Source: T3Sed10-213 sp012519365
GTDB lineage: Bacteria > Planctomycetota > Phycisphaerae > Sedimentisphaerales > Anaerohalosphaeraceae
NCBI GenBank assembly: GCA_033809355.1
Contig: JAPXLV010000044.1
Span: forward strand, 1 to 23,582
Length of the DNA stretch: 23,582 nt
Direction: 5' to 3'
The notes under the pieces are model-generated. The model was given only the letters and a program-made list of their open reading frames with translations, did not search any database and was not told the origin of the DNA. Shown here one piece after another: positions 1-7,261 of the stretch (positions are counted from its first letter, which is position 1; the number at the start of each line of letters is the position of its first letter). The translations under genes were made by a program, and so were the position numbers.

Positions 1-771
1 CCAAAAAGACGCTCGCCGAGCTTCAACGATTAAACATAAATGTAAAACAATTGAGGTCATGTGTGCCTCATGATCCGTAACTATTTGCGCTGTAGTAATA
101 TATTGCCGTCGATATTCCACTGTTCGCGGGACAGGGTTTTTGGGCAATTCCGGTAGGGTTTCAGCAATTTCATATGCCACAAAGTTTGCAAACGCTCGAG
201 GGCTGGTAATCAAAATCTGCCAGTTCATCGGTTCATAGCCGGTTCGCATTTGTTCTTTGAAATACTTTTCCATTCGCCCCTGCACTTGCTTGTCATTGCT
301 GTCCCAGACATCCTCAAACGCCCAAATCAGTTTGCCGGAGCGGGTATCCACCATTTTTAGGTTTATAGCGATCTGTAAATGCGGAAATGACATATAATGG
401 CGAATCTGGCCGAAGAGAATGGCGTCGACTTTCAGTGTCCCTCTGGCCGCGGCCAAGTCATCAAGGCTATAGGAAGAAATGTTGTCCAGCTGTTGGGTCT
501 GCCAGAGCGGATCTGTTCGCATAACCTTCTGCACGCTGAACAGATGGCGTTTGCCCAAGGCGTCTGCCAGTACCTGAGTGAATGTCTCGGATAGATCAGG
601 TTGTGCCGTCTGGTTGTCCAGTTCAAGCAGGGCGATTCTGCCGATTGTGGTAAAATCGACCTGTGGGTTTACATAATAATGATCGGTTCGGGGTAGCTGG
701 ACAAAGACCAGCTTTTGGCAACCTGACGCCAACACCATCCCAAACGCCGCCATCCATAACTGCCATTTCAT
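1..771 (-). CDS. CsgG-like outer-membrane lipoprotein (3' end beyond window)
   Basis: An open frame runs from ATG at 771 to the left edge, 257 codons without a stop, so the C-terminus is missing. GAGGA lies about 10 nt before the ATG. The first 17 residues form a signal peptide ending in ASG before Cys18, so it is probably a lipoprotein. The body has the alternating strand/helix pattern of the CsgG/LpoB/FlgT-like fold: a 'IGRIALLELDNQT' strand, a 'FTQVLADALGKRHLFSV' helix-strand, 'VDAILFGQIRHY', and a 'VDTRSGKLIWAFEDVWD' strand. Those families act in the periplasm or outer membrane, as secretion channels, cell-wall synthase activators or flagellar basal-body parts. As the last visible gene of a flagellar cluster, 18 nt after another lipoprotein gene, it is best read as an envelope accessory of the flagellum. 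That role is inferred, and CsgG-family membership is judged from pattern only. Confidence 0.72.
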   Translation of the reverse strand, partial: MKWQLWMAAFGMVLASGCQKLVFVQLPRTDHYYVNPQVDFTTIGRIALLELDNQTAQPDLSETFTQVLADALGKRHLFSVQKVMRTDPLWQTQQLDNISSYSLDDLAAARGTLKVDAILFGQIRHYMSFPHLQIAINLKMVDTRSGKLIWAFEDVWDSNDKQVQGRMEKYFKEQMRTGYEPMNWQILITSPRAFANFVAYEIAETLPELPKNPVPRTVEYRRQYITTAQIVTDHEAHMTSIVLHLCLIVEARRASFW

Positions 772-789
772 TGATTCGGGTCCTCTGTT

Positions 790-1314
790 CTATCCATTAC
801 CGGGGGATGTTTGCATTGGTTCAGCACCGAGAATCAGCAGAATCCGGCTCAGCGCCTCAAGCTGGGCCTTCTGGGCCTGACGCATTTCATCGCGAAACCC
901 CAGTACGTCAGCTTTCCATTTATTCAATTCGACGTGCATTTCCTGAAGAAACTCGTTGGCCTCTCTCAGTTCTTTGCGGGTTCGCTCCAGTTCGGTTTTT
1001 GTTTGAGCAAGCTGTTGTTTGAGTTCCGTATTTTCGACAAATAACCGATTGTATTGTTCGCGCAATTCAGTGTTCTGTTCAACCATTTTTTCGTATTTTT
1101 GCGCCCATGTGACAGCGCTTTGAACAGCGTCATTCTGCTTGTCGGGATCGACAAACCGCCGTTCGAGGATTTCGGCATTGGGCTGTGCCGTTTGAGAAGG
1201 CGTGGCCGAGGGCTGCGGGTCGGTGGTTTCATAGATGACGCGTTCCTCGATCACACGGCACCCGGCCATCAAGAGTAAAACGCTTAATCCTATGCAGAAC
1301 AGGTTTATTTTCAT
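790..1314 (-). CDS. Coiled-coil lipoprotein of the flagellar cluster
   Basis: 174 aa; GGAGA precedes the ATG at good spacing. Residues 1-18 are a signal peptide with a lipobox (M-A-G before Cys19). A low-complexity linker rich in P, S, T and Q covers about 30-50. From about residue 65 to 155 there is a nearly uninterrupted charged heptad pattern (E/Q/K/L rich), predicting a long coiled coil that should oligomerise. Lipid anchor, linker and coiled coil suggest a periplasmic rod or spacer attached to the outer membrane, loosely like Lpp or YbgF-type proteins. It lies between the Cys-motif protein gene and the CsgG-like lipoprotein gene on the same strand. I do not recognise a named family; a role at the outer-membrane part of the flagellum is inferred from position. 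Confidence 0.75.
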   Translation of the reverse strand: MKINLFCIGLSVLLLMAGCRVIEERVIYETTDPQPSATPSQTAQPNAEILERRFVDPDKQNDAVQSAVTWAQKYEKMVEQNTELREQYNRLFVENTELKQQLAQTKTELERTRKELREANEFLQEMHVELNKWKADVLGFRDEMRQAQKAQLEALSRILLILGAEPMQTSPGNG

Positions 1315-1343
1315 CGTTTATCTCCAAAGGGGTATCGACGCAA

Positions 1344-1601
1344 TTAAGGCTGCTGCGTCTGCAAATCGGCATAACTGCATTGAATATAGTTTTTGGTCCC
1401 GCAGGTGCAGGTCACTTCGATGATGGCATACTCTGCGTTGCTTTCGACAAGCCGAGCCTGCGGCCCGGCGGAGGTCGGGGAAGATGCACGCGCGGAGGTT
1501 TTCGTCCTGACAGGGGCGGCGCCCGAGAGGGGCGCGATGCGTGCACTTCCGCCGACCTTTACGCTGTTGCGTTTTGCCACCTTAACCGTTTGTCGTATCA
1601 C
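1344..1601 (-). CDS. Small protein with C-terminal CxCG...C motif
   Basis: 85 aa, starting with GTG at 1601; GGAG lies 10 nt upstream and no in-frame ATG fits better. Residues 1-18 are basic and 20-50 are rich in A, S, T, P and R, probably disordered. The C-terminal third looks folded: 'AEYAIIEVTCTCGTKNYIQC' puts cysteines at about 65, 67 and 75, like half of a small zinc ribbon. With only three Cys, metal binding would need a further ligand or a dimer. It begins 23 nt after the preceding small gene and ends 29 nt before the coiled-coil lipoprotein gene, so it is probably in the same transcript. No function can be assigned; a small adaptor or RNA/DNA-binding protein is possible. Confidence 0.6.
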   Translation of the reverse strand: MIRQTVKVAKRNSVKVGGSARIAPLSGAAPVRTKTSARASSPTSAGPQARLVESNAEYAIIEVTCTCGTKNYIQCSYADLQTQQP

Positions 1602-1624
1602 CGTTGATGTACTCCTTGTTTTTC

Positions 1625-1849
1625 TTAGGCGCGATAATCAATATGACCCTGGTCTTCCGGACCGTCACCGTTGCACTGCGGCGGTTCCTCTCGGCGTGTT
1701 TCTTCAATGCTCGGTCGTGTTTGACGGCGGCGTTTTTTGCCCTTGCGTTTGTTGTCTTTTGAGTGCTCAGCCTGCCGCGGACCGATGGCAATCGGCTGGG
1801 CGATGACCGTGGGCGACTGCACACGATCCAGTGAATTATGTTCACCCAT
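1625..1849 (-). CDS. Small basic protein coupled to the sigma factor gene
   Basis: 74 aa. Its ATG overlaps the stop codon of the sigma factor gene (TAATG), a typical translational coupling arrangement, which is the main reason to prefer this frame over the other open frame covering 1582-1845. The middle (about 33-60) is very rich in K, R and E and is probably disordered. The C-terminus ends in the compact sequence GHIDYRA. A charged linker plus a short conserved-looking tail suggests a partner-binding peptide, for example a modulator of the sigma factor or of the flagellar export apparatus. I do not recognise the family, and that function is only a guess from coupling. Confidence 0.6.
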   Translation of the reverse strand: MGEHNSLDRVQSPTVIAQPIAIGPRQAEHSKDNKRKGKKRRRQTRPSIEETRREEPPQCNGDGPEDQGHIDYRA

Positions 1850-2733
1850 TAGTCACTCCCTATTGCCGGAGGGGTTGCGGGTTCTGTGTCAAGCGAATCG
1901 TTCTGCTGCCATTGCTTCAGACGGATTGACAGTTTGAATAACGCGGCCGCGTGAAGCTGGCTGATACGTGATTCGGTCAGGTCCATTACCTCGGAGACCT
2001 GCTTCATTGTCAGTTCGCGATGATAATACAACACAATCAGTTGACGTTGCTTTTCCGGCAGTTCTTCAATGGCTTTGGCCAGCGATAGTTTCAATTCCTC
2101 TTGTTCAAGACGATCGCCGGGGCCGTGGCCGGCCGGGGCGGTCAAAAAAAGCCCCAACGCCGGCGACTCATCGTCCGCACCGTTGATTGAGAGAAAATGC
2201 CGTGCACGAGCGGTTTCATACACCTGATACAGTTTCTCAAGCGACACCTCAAGAGCAGCCGCGATATATTCATCCGGTGCGACGGTTCCGTTTTCCTGCA
2301 GGTAGTGTTCCGCCACCGCTTGAGCCTGGTCAAACAGTTTTTTGCTTGTCGGTGGCGAAAACGACCAACTCCGCAGTTCGTCAATCACCGCCCCCCGAAT
2401 TCGAATATAGGCGTACGTTTTGAATTCCGTATCTTTGGTCGGGTCGTAGTCCCGTGCTGCCTTGACCAGGCCGACAGCGCCGGCGGAAATCAGATCGTCC
2501 CGCGACAACGGCGGGTGCAGATAGGAGGCGACTTGGCTGACAATGCGATGCACCAGCGGCAGATATTTAATAATGAGTTCGTCTTCACGACGTCGGCGAA
2601 TCTGATCATCGTAGGCCCGCAGCGCCTGGCCGGCATTCGGACAAGGACCGCTGAATTCACGGGCCGCGGCCAGTTCCGCTTTACCGTCGCACAAGGCGGT
2701 TTGGATGTCCTGAGTGTCTTGAGATATAGCCAT
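1849..2733 (-). CDS. fliA: FliA/WhiG-family sigma-28 factor for flagellar genes
   Basis: 294 aa. An N-terminal extension of about 50 residues precedes the sigma core. Region 2 begins near 'DELIIKYLPLVHRIVSQVAS' and includes 'LISAGAVGLVKAARDYDP' and 'FKTYAYIRIRGAVIDELRS', the signature of the sigma-28 group. Region 3 follows, and region 4 is the 'LPEKQRQLIVLYYHRELTMKQVSEVMDLTESRISQLHAAAL' HTH segment (split here: LPEKQRQLIVLYYHREL, then TMKQVSEVMDLTESRISQ). It directs RNA polymerase to late flagellar promoters, usually held off by FlgM until the hook is finished; no flgM is visible here. The start lies 10 nt after the small membrane protein gene and has no strong SD, so coupled re-initiation is likely. 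The extension and the downstream coupled gene are the unusual points. Confidence 0.93.
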   Translation of the reverse strand: MAISQDTQDIQTALCDGKAELAAAREFSGPCPNAGQALRAYDDQIRRRREDELIIKYLPLVHRIVSQVASYLHPPLSRDDLISAGAVGLVKAARDYDPTKDTEFKTYAYIRIRGAVIDELRSWSFSPPTSKKLFDQAQAVAEHYLQENGTVAPDEYIAAALEVSLEKLYQVYETARARHFLSINGADDESPALGLFLTAPAGHGPGDRLEQEELKLSLAKAIEELPEKQRQLIVLYYHRELTMKQVSEVMDLTESRISQLHAAALFKLSIRLKQWQQNDSLDTEPATPPAIGSD

Positions 2734-2743
2734 TGTTTATCGC

Positions 2744-2983
2744 TTAGGAGTGTTGATTCTTCCGGTTATGACGCAGCGCCTGTTCTCGGGCCATGGCGTC
2801 CACCAATATACGCATTATCAAATTGCCCGCGATACGCACCGTCAGGTATAAAGCTGTCGCGCCGATCAATGCCCGCTGGGTACAGACCACCGGCTCATGT
2901 TCGCAAATCCACCCGACCAGTGCCATCACAAAAAAAAGCAGCACCGAAACGCGTATCGCGATGTTTCGTATTGTTTTGTCCAT
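2744..2983 (-). CDS. Small two-helix membrane protein in flagellar cluster
   Basis: 79 aa with two predicted membrane helices at about 10-28 and 38-60, a short loop holding 'CEHEPVVC' between them, and a basic C-terminal tail (RHNRKNQ). It begins 33 nt after the flhA stop and ends 10 nt before the sigma factor start. In many bacteria the position between flhA and fliA is taken by flhF and flhG, the GTPase and ATPase that set flagellar number and position; here neither is present and this tiny protein stands in the gap. I do not recognise a named family. A membrane partner of FlhA is possible, but this is inference from location. Confidence 0.72.
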   Translation of the reverse strand: MDKTIRNIAIRVSVLLFFVMALVGWICEHEPVVCTQRALIGATALYLTVRIAGNLIMRILVDAMAREQALRHNRKNQHS

Positions 2984-3016
2984 TTTTCAGATATTCGCTT
3001 TAGATTGGCGTTTTTG

Positions 3017-5158
3017 TTATACCGTGACTAACTGGTCGGTCTCTATGTTACGGCCGCTGCCAATGCCGTCGGATAAGGCAAGCATCTCAATCGGTTCGAT
3101 AGGGCTTGCAGGGACGATTTCATCATAAGCGACCACAGGCAGCCGCGGAACAGTTCTTTGCAAAAGGGTCCGCAATCCCGCTCGCAGTCGTGCATCGCAA
3201 AGCACGATTACATGATCGATCCCTCTTTCCATTACGCTCTTCCAGGCCTGCGCTGCGGCCTGGCCAAGACGCGATACGGTTTCCGGATCCACTGACAAGC
3301 TGATCGAATCGCTGCTCTGGGTAATCTGTCCCAGCAGCATATGTTCCAGTGAAGGATCCAGCGTAATGGCGTAAATATTGCCGTCATTGGCTCGATGCTG
3401 TTCCGTAATCGTCCGCGAGAGGGCCTTTCGTGCCAGTTCTGTCAGCAGGACAGCGTTTTTGGTGCGACCTCCATGTTCGCCGAGGGCTTCAAGGATTAGC
3501 GGCAGGTCGCGGATAGACACTTCCTCCCGCAACAGATTTTGAAGCACACGCTGAAGCAGTCCCACCGAGACCACCTCCGGCACGACCTCGCCGACCAGCG
3601 ACGGCTGAACTTTACGCAGACGTTCCAGCAATTGCTGCACATCTTCGCGTGTCAGCAGTTCGTGGGCGTGTCGGCTGAGCGTTTCGGACAGATGCGTCAT
3701 CAAAACCGATTCCGGATCAATGACCGTATAGCCGGCCAATTCAGCCTTTTCTTTGTCGTTCTCACTGATCCACAAAGCCGGCAGCCCATACACCGGCTCC
3801 TTGGTTGCGATGCCTTTGATCGGACGCTGAACCGTCCCGGGATCCATTGCCAGATACCGCCCCGGCTCCAGTGTTCCGGAGGCAATGACATGGTCATACA
3901 GACGAATCTCATAGGCATTTGGCTCCAGACTAATGTTATCCCGCAGCCGTACCAGCGGGATAATAAAGCCGTATTTCTGGGCAAACTTCTTGCGTAATGC
4001 TCCGATACGGTCAAAAATACTGCTCTTTTTACGCGGGTCAACCAAGCTGATCAGCCGCACTCCCACCAGAATGGAGAGAATATCGGCCTGTAAGAGTTCT
4101 TCCACCGCCGCGCTCTCATCATGGGCGTCAGACGGACCGACCTGCTGCTCGTCTTTCGCATCCGGCTCGGCGGTATGCTTTCGCATCAGCCAAGCCAGTG
4201 TGCCGCAGCCGCCGCTAAGCAACAGGAACGGGATTTTTGGAAAGCCCGGCACAAGGGTAAACGCTCCGATAACACAGGCAGCAATCAACAACGGCTGATT
4301 GTGCCGAAGCATCTGGCGGGTCATATCCACGCTGACGGTGTGTTCAGAACGTATCTTGCTGACCAGGAAACCGCTGCTGACCGCAATGATGATGGAAGGG
4401 ATCTGGCTGACCAGCCCATCGCCGATGGACAGCACGGCATACCGCCGCAACGCCTCGCCAATCGGCAGGCCATCGGCATAGCCCAGCAGAATCCCGCCGA
4501 TCAGATTTACGGCCGTGATGATCAACCCTGCTTTGGCATCACCGGAGATAAATTTACTGGCACCGTCCATGGCTCCGTAAAATTCGCTTTCTTTGACGAT
4601 GGCGTCGCGGCGGGCTTTGGCTTCTTTTTCGGTAATCGCTCCGGCGTTCAGATCGGCATCAATGGCCATTTGTTTGCCCGGCATTGCGTCCAGCACAAAG
4701 CGCGCCGCTACTTCGCTGATCCGGCCAGCGCCTTTGGTAATCACCACAAACTGAATCACCACCAAAATCAAAAACATCACCAGACCGACAATCAGGTTTC
4801 CCCCCGCGACGAAGTTGCCGAAGGTGTCGATGATGGTGCCTGCATCGCCGCGCAGCAGGATCAGCCGCGTCGAGGCGACATTCAGCGACAGACGAAACAG
4901 CGTCGTGATCAGCAGCAGTGACGGGAATGTTGACAGTTCCAGCGGCTCGTTGGATCCAAGCACGATAATCAGCACCGCCACTGCCAGCGAGATGCTGCAC
5001 GCCAAGCCGATATCCAGCAAAAATGTCGGCAAGGGAATCAACAGAGTTGCCAGAATCGCCACCAATCCAGCGGCAAAGATAAAATTCGTGTTGCCGCCGA
5101 ATCGCAGCAGCCCGGCCTCTAAGCGAGTTTTTGAAGGTTGTGTTGTGGATTCGCTCAT
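3017..5158 (-). CDS. flhA: FlhA, flagellar type III export gate protein
   Basis: 713 aa, normal for FlhA. The N-terminal 330 residues hold about eight membrane helices. The FHIPEP family signature is clear at about 142-165 (KGAGRISEVAARFVLDAMPG), followed by the cytoplasmic loop 'FYGAMDGASKFISGDA' (193-208) with the conserved Asp207 implicated in proton-driven export. The C-terminal cytoplasmic half (from about 365) matches the platform that binds export chaperones and substrates. FlhA forms a nonameric ring in the inner membrane below the basal body. The gene starts 15 nt after the fliN stop without a visible SD, so translation is probably coupled. fliP, fliQ, fliR and flhB, which often lie between fliN and flhA, are absent here. 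Identification is secure. Confidence 0.97.
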   Translation of the reverse strand: MSESTTQPSKTRLEAGLLRFGGNTNFIFAAGLVAILATLLIPLPTFLLDIGLACSISLAVAVLIIVLGSNEPLELSTFPSLLLITTLFRLSLNVASTRLILLRGDAGTIIDTFGNFVAGGNLIVGLVMFLILVVIQFVVITKGAGRISEVAARFVLDAMPGKQMAIDADLNAGAITEKEAKARRDAIVKESEFYGAMDGASKFISGDAKAGLIITAVNLIGGILLGYADGLPIGEALRRYAVLSIGDGLVSQIPSIIIAVSSGFLVSKIRSEHTVSVDMTRQMLRHNQPLLIAACVIGAFTLVPGFPKIPFLLLSGGCGTLAWLMRKHTAEPDAKDEQQVGPSDAHDESAAVEELLQADILSILVGVRLISLVDPRKKSSIFDRIGALRKKFAQKYGFIIPLVRLRDNISLEPNAYEIRLYDHVIASGTLEPGRYLAMDPGTVQRPIKGIATKEPVYGLPALWISENDKEKAELAGYTVIDPESVLMTHLSETLSRHAHELLTREDVQQLLERLRKVQPSLVGEVVPEVVSVGLLQRVLQNLLREEVSIRDLPLILEALGEHGGRTKNAVLLTELARKALSRTITEQHRANDGNIYAITLDPSLEHMLLGQITQSSDSISLSVDPETVSRLGQAAAQAWKSVMERGIDHVIVLCDARLRAGLRTLLQRTVPRLPVVAYDEIVPASPIEPIEMLALSDGIGSGRNIETDQLVTV

Positions 5159-5173
5159 GGTGATGAAAGATAA

Positions 5174-5599
5174 TTATGTTTTTTTCGATTGCTGAGTCGG
5201 GTCAATCTGTTTGACCTGATTTCCCATGACCTGTCGAATGCGCAGCCCGTAGTGATCGTCCACCACGACCACATCGCCCGCAGCCAGACGCACGCCCTGG
5301 ACGTACAATTCCGCCGGTTGACCCACAGCCTGATCCAGTTCGAGTACCGAGCCGGGCCCAAGTTGTAAAAGCCTGCGAAAGGGCACCTCGGCCGTGCCGA
5401 GAACCGCCGTTATCGGCATCTGGACATCCAGCAAAACCGACAAATTTTCCTTTTCCAAAGGGCCGCCATCCTCAACCTCTTCGAATTCTGCCATCCGGAC
5501 GGCGGTTTGTTCATCTTGCTCGTCCGCCATTTCGACGGCGTCGTGCGAGTTCGCCTCCTGAACGGTTTTTTCAACATCAAACGTTTCTGTTTTGGCCAT
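5174..5599 (-). CDS. fliN: FliN, flagellar motor switch protein
   Basis: 141 aa. AGGA lies 7 nt before ATG. Residues 1-50 are acidic and probably disordered. Residues 52-128 are a SpoA (FliN/FliM C-terminal) domain: 'LLDVQMPITAVLGTAEVPFR', 'LQLGPGSVLELDQAVGQPAEL', 'VRLAAGDVVVVDDHYGLRI'. FliN forms the base of the C-ring with FliM and docks the FliH/FliI export ATPase. A 12-nt CTGT-TTTT-ACAG inverted repeat (5609-5620) lies just upstream of the ATG and touches the SD, so the start might be partly masked in the mRNA. The gene lies between fliM and flhA in the same orientation. Confidence 0.95.
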   Translation of the reverse strand: MAKTETFDVEKTVQEANSHDAVEMADEQDEQTAVRMAEFEEVEDGGPLEKENLSVLLDVQMPITAVLGTAEVPFRRLLQLGPGSVLELDQAVGQPAELYVQGVRLAAGDVVVVDDHYGLRIRQVMGNQVKQIDPTQQSKKT

Positions 5600-5654
5600 T
5601 GTTATATCCTGTTTTTACAGTGTACTATTCGTTTTTCTATGTCGGTTTTATACC

Positions 5655-6629
5655 TTATAAGGTCTGGTTTTTTTCACCGGCAATCAACAGCGCCAATCGT
5701 TTACCGTGCCTGGCCGGCCAGCCGCAAAAGCACGGGCGTTCATTGACCAGTATGTCCACCGGCTCGGTAATCTTTCGATCCAGAATCACCACATCCCCTT
5801 CTTCCAGCGCTAAAATATCTTTCAGCGTCATCAGCGCTGAACTGAGCAGGGCGGTAACACGCAGGGGGGCTTCGTGCATCTGCCGGACAACCTGTTCCGG
5901 ATCGCCTTTTTTGTCTTCGGCCCGTTTGAAGGGTCCTTCGATGCGGGCGATATCGGCGATGACCTCGTCAAGAACTGTCAGCGAGATGGTCAATTTAGCC
6001 TGACCACTGACAGCCTCAAAACGGAATTCACACACATCGTCCACGTCATGGAATACCACCGGCCAATCGCGATAGATAATCTGGGTGCTTTTTTGGATAG
6101 GTGTACAGCCGTACTCTTCAAAACCTGCCGCCAGTGCCTCGGCCAGCGAGCTCGCGGCATCTTGTAAAATCGATTCGGCCAGGGAGGTCATCTGGCCATT
6201 CTGCCCAATCTGCGAGTCCGGATCCCTCAGCATGCATCCGACCAACAGAGCGGCTGTTTCAAACGGAAGACTGATAAACCCCGCGTGTCCTTTGTTTGAT
6301 TGTGTAACGGGCAGATAATAGGTCTGCGGCTGTTTCTGTACCACATGGGCGTGCAGCTGGTCGGCGTAACGCTCATACACACCTTCGGCCCGCACCTCAA
6401 AAGGCATACCGGACAGGGTATGCAGGCACTTTTCCAGATGTCCGGCCAGTTTGACGCTGAACAACATCAGCTCTTCTCTGCTGGTGCGGTTCAACCGATG
6501 CGGAACGTGCCAATCCACCGGATCGGCATCCGGAATATGAGTATCCGGCTCGACAAGAGACCGCATCCGCTGCATCAGTTCAAGCAGTTGAGTGCCGGCC
6601 ATTGTGTTGGGTTTACGCATCTGGGTCAT
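5655..6629 (-). CDS. fliM: FliM, flagellar motor switch protein (divergent)
   Basis: 324 aa, usual length. Its ATG overlaps the fliL stop (ATGA). The middle domain covers about 45-225 and the C-terminal SpoA-like domain about 250-318 ('RVTALLSSALMTLKDILALE', 'GDVVILDRKITEPVDILVN'). FliM links FliG to FliN in the C-ring and receives CheY-P in chemotactic species. The canonical N-terminal CheY-binding peptide (LSQxEIDxLL type) is not recognisable: the first 40 residues read 'MTQMRKPNTMAGTQLLELMQ' and then an Asp/Pro-rich stretch. The GGxG-type motif of the middle domain, which contacts FliG, is also altered (SNKGHAGFISLP at 111-122). Identity is supported by fold pattern and by position between fliL and fliN. 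A 12-bp palindrome (ACCTTATAAGGT, 5652-5663) spans the stop codon. Confidence 0.9.
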   Translation of the reverse strand: MTQMRKPNTMAGTQLLELMQRMRSLVEPDTHIPDADPVDWHVPHRLNRTSREELMLFSVKLAGHLEKCLHTLSGMPFEVRAEGVYERYADQLHAHVVQKQPQTYYLPVTQSNKGHAGFISLPFETAALLVGCMLRDPDSQIGQNGQMTSLAESILQDAASSLAEALAAGFEEYGCTPIQKSTQIIYRDWPVVFHDVDDVCEFRFEAVSGQAKLTISLTVLDEVIADIARIEGPFKRAEDKKGDPEQVVRQMHEAPLRVTALLSSALMTLKDILALEEGDVVILDRKITEPVDILVNERPCFCGWPARHGKRLALLIAGEKNQTL

Positions 6630-7198
6630 TGTACCGCGAACTCCTTGAATAAGACCTGACGAATGTAGGGCTTGCTGTCCGGAAACAGCAGTCGGTTGAA
6701 CTGTTCATGCACGTCGCGTTTGATCCGATTCAAATTTCGGCTGCCCCGTACATCCTCAAGACTTAATCCCGCAAAATACGTTGTCAGCCAGTCCCTCAGA
6801 ATCATGGTGCGCTGTTCCAGGAAGGCCTTGCCCTTTTCTTGATCCAGTTCGGGGCTTACCTCCAGCGAAATCGTCACCCGAACATAACGCGTTACGCCCG
6901 GCTCGTCCAGATTGGCCAGCACCGGCTCCATCGCGTCATAAATCCAGGGCGAATTTCCATTGACCTGCTCAGCCAGTAAATCTTCAAACCCCTTTTCCTG
7001 TGCAGGTGAAGGGGTGTTCGGTTTTGCAGCCGCAGAGATGTCCTGTCCGCCCAGCAATTGCGACAGGGCAAAGCCGCCGGTAGCACACGCCACCACCACT
7101 GCTGCTAATATGAGCCAGAAAAAAAGGCCCGCTTTGCCGGTTGAAGCGGCATCGCCTTTTTCTTTTTCTGTATTTTTTACCGCATTATCTTTTGCCAT
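6626..7198 (-). CDS. fliL: FliL, stator-associated basal body protein
   Basis: 190 aa. A charged cytoplasmic N-terminus (1-22) is followed by one membrane helix (about 24-46) and a periplasmic linker rich in P. The domain at about 100-190 ('VTRYVRVTISLEVSPELD', 'LRDWLTTYFAGLSLEDVRGS', 'KPYIRQVLFKEFAVQ') has the FliL pattern, related to stomatin/SPFH domains. FliL forms rings around the MotAB stator and supports torque. The gene starts 63 nt after the sigma-54 activator gene and ends in a 4-nt overlap with fliM. No strong SD is visible. The linker between helix and domain is longer than in many FliL proteins. Confidence 0.92.
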   Translation of the reverse strand: MAKDNAVKNTEKEKGDAASTGKAGLFFWLILAAVVVACATGGFALSQLLGGQDISAAAKPNTPSPAQEKGFEDLLAEQVNGNSPWIYDAMEPVLANLDEPGVTRYVRVTISLEVSPELDQEKGKAFLEQRTMILRDWLTTYFAGLSLEDVRGSRNLNRIKRDVHEQFNRLLFPDSKPYIRQVLFKEFAVQ

Positions 7199-7261
7199 TC
7201 TTTATGTTCTCGCTGCTGGGTGTCCTCTTCATTTATCCTCGGATACTCGACTTAAACGACT

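Noticed and set aside
1582..1845. Minus-strand frame of 87 codons overlapping the small basic protein
   Set aside because: The other frame starts with a TAATG overlap at the sigma stop and ends in a compact folded-looking tail; this one lacks an SD and overlaps the next gene.
2197..3003. Plus-strand open frame of 268 codons
   Set aside because: It lies antisense to the sigma factor and small membrane protein genes, has no family pattern and no SD; a shadow of a GC-rich gene.
4121..4921. Plus-strand open frame of 266 codons
   Set aside because: Antisense to flhA, with shadow-like composition.
5652..5663. Perfect 12-bp palindrome over the fliM stop codon as an operator
   Set aside because: It lies inside a tight operon with no promoter-like sequence beside it; chance or an RNA feature is as likely.
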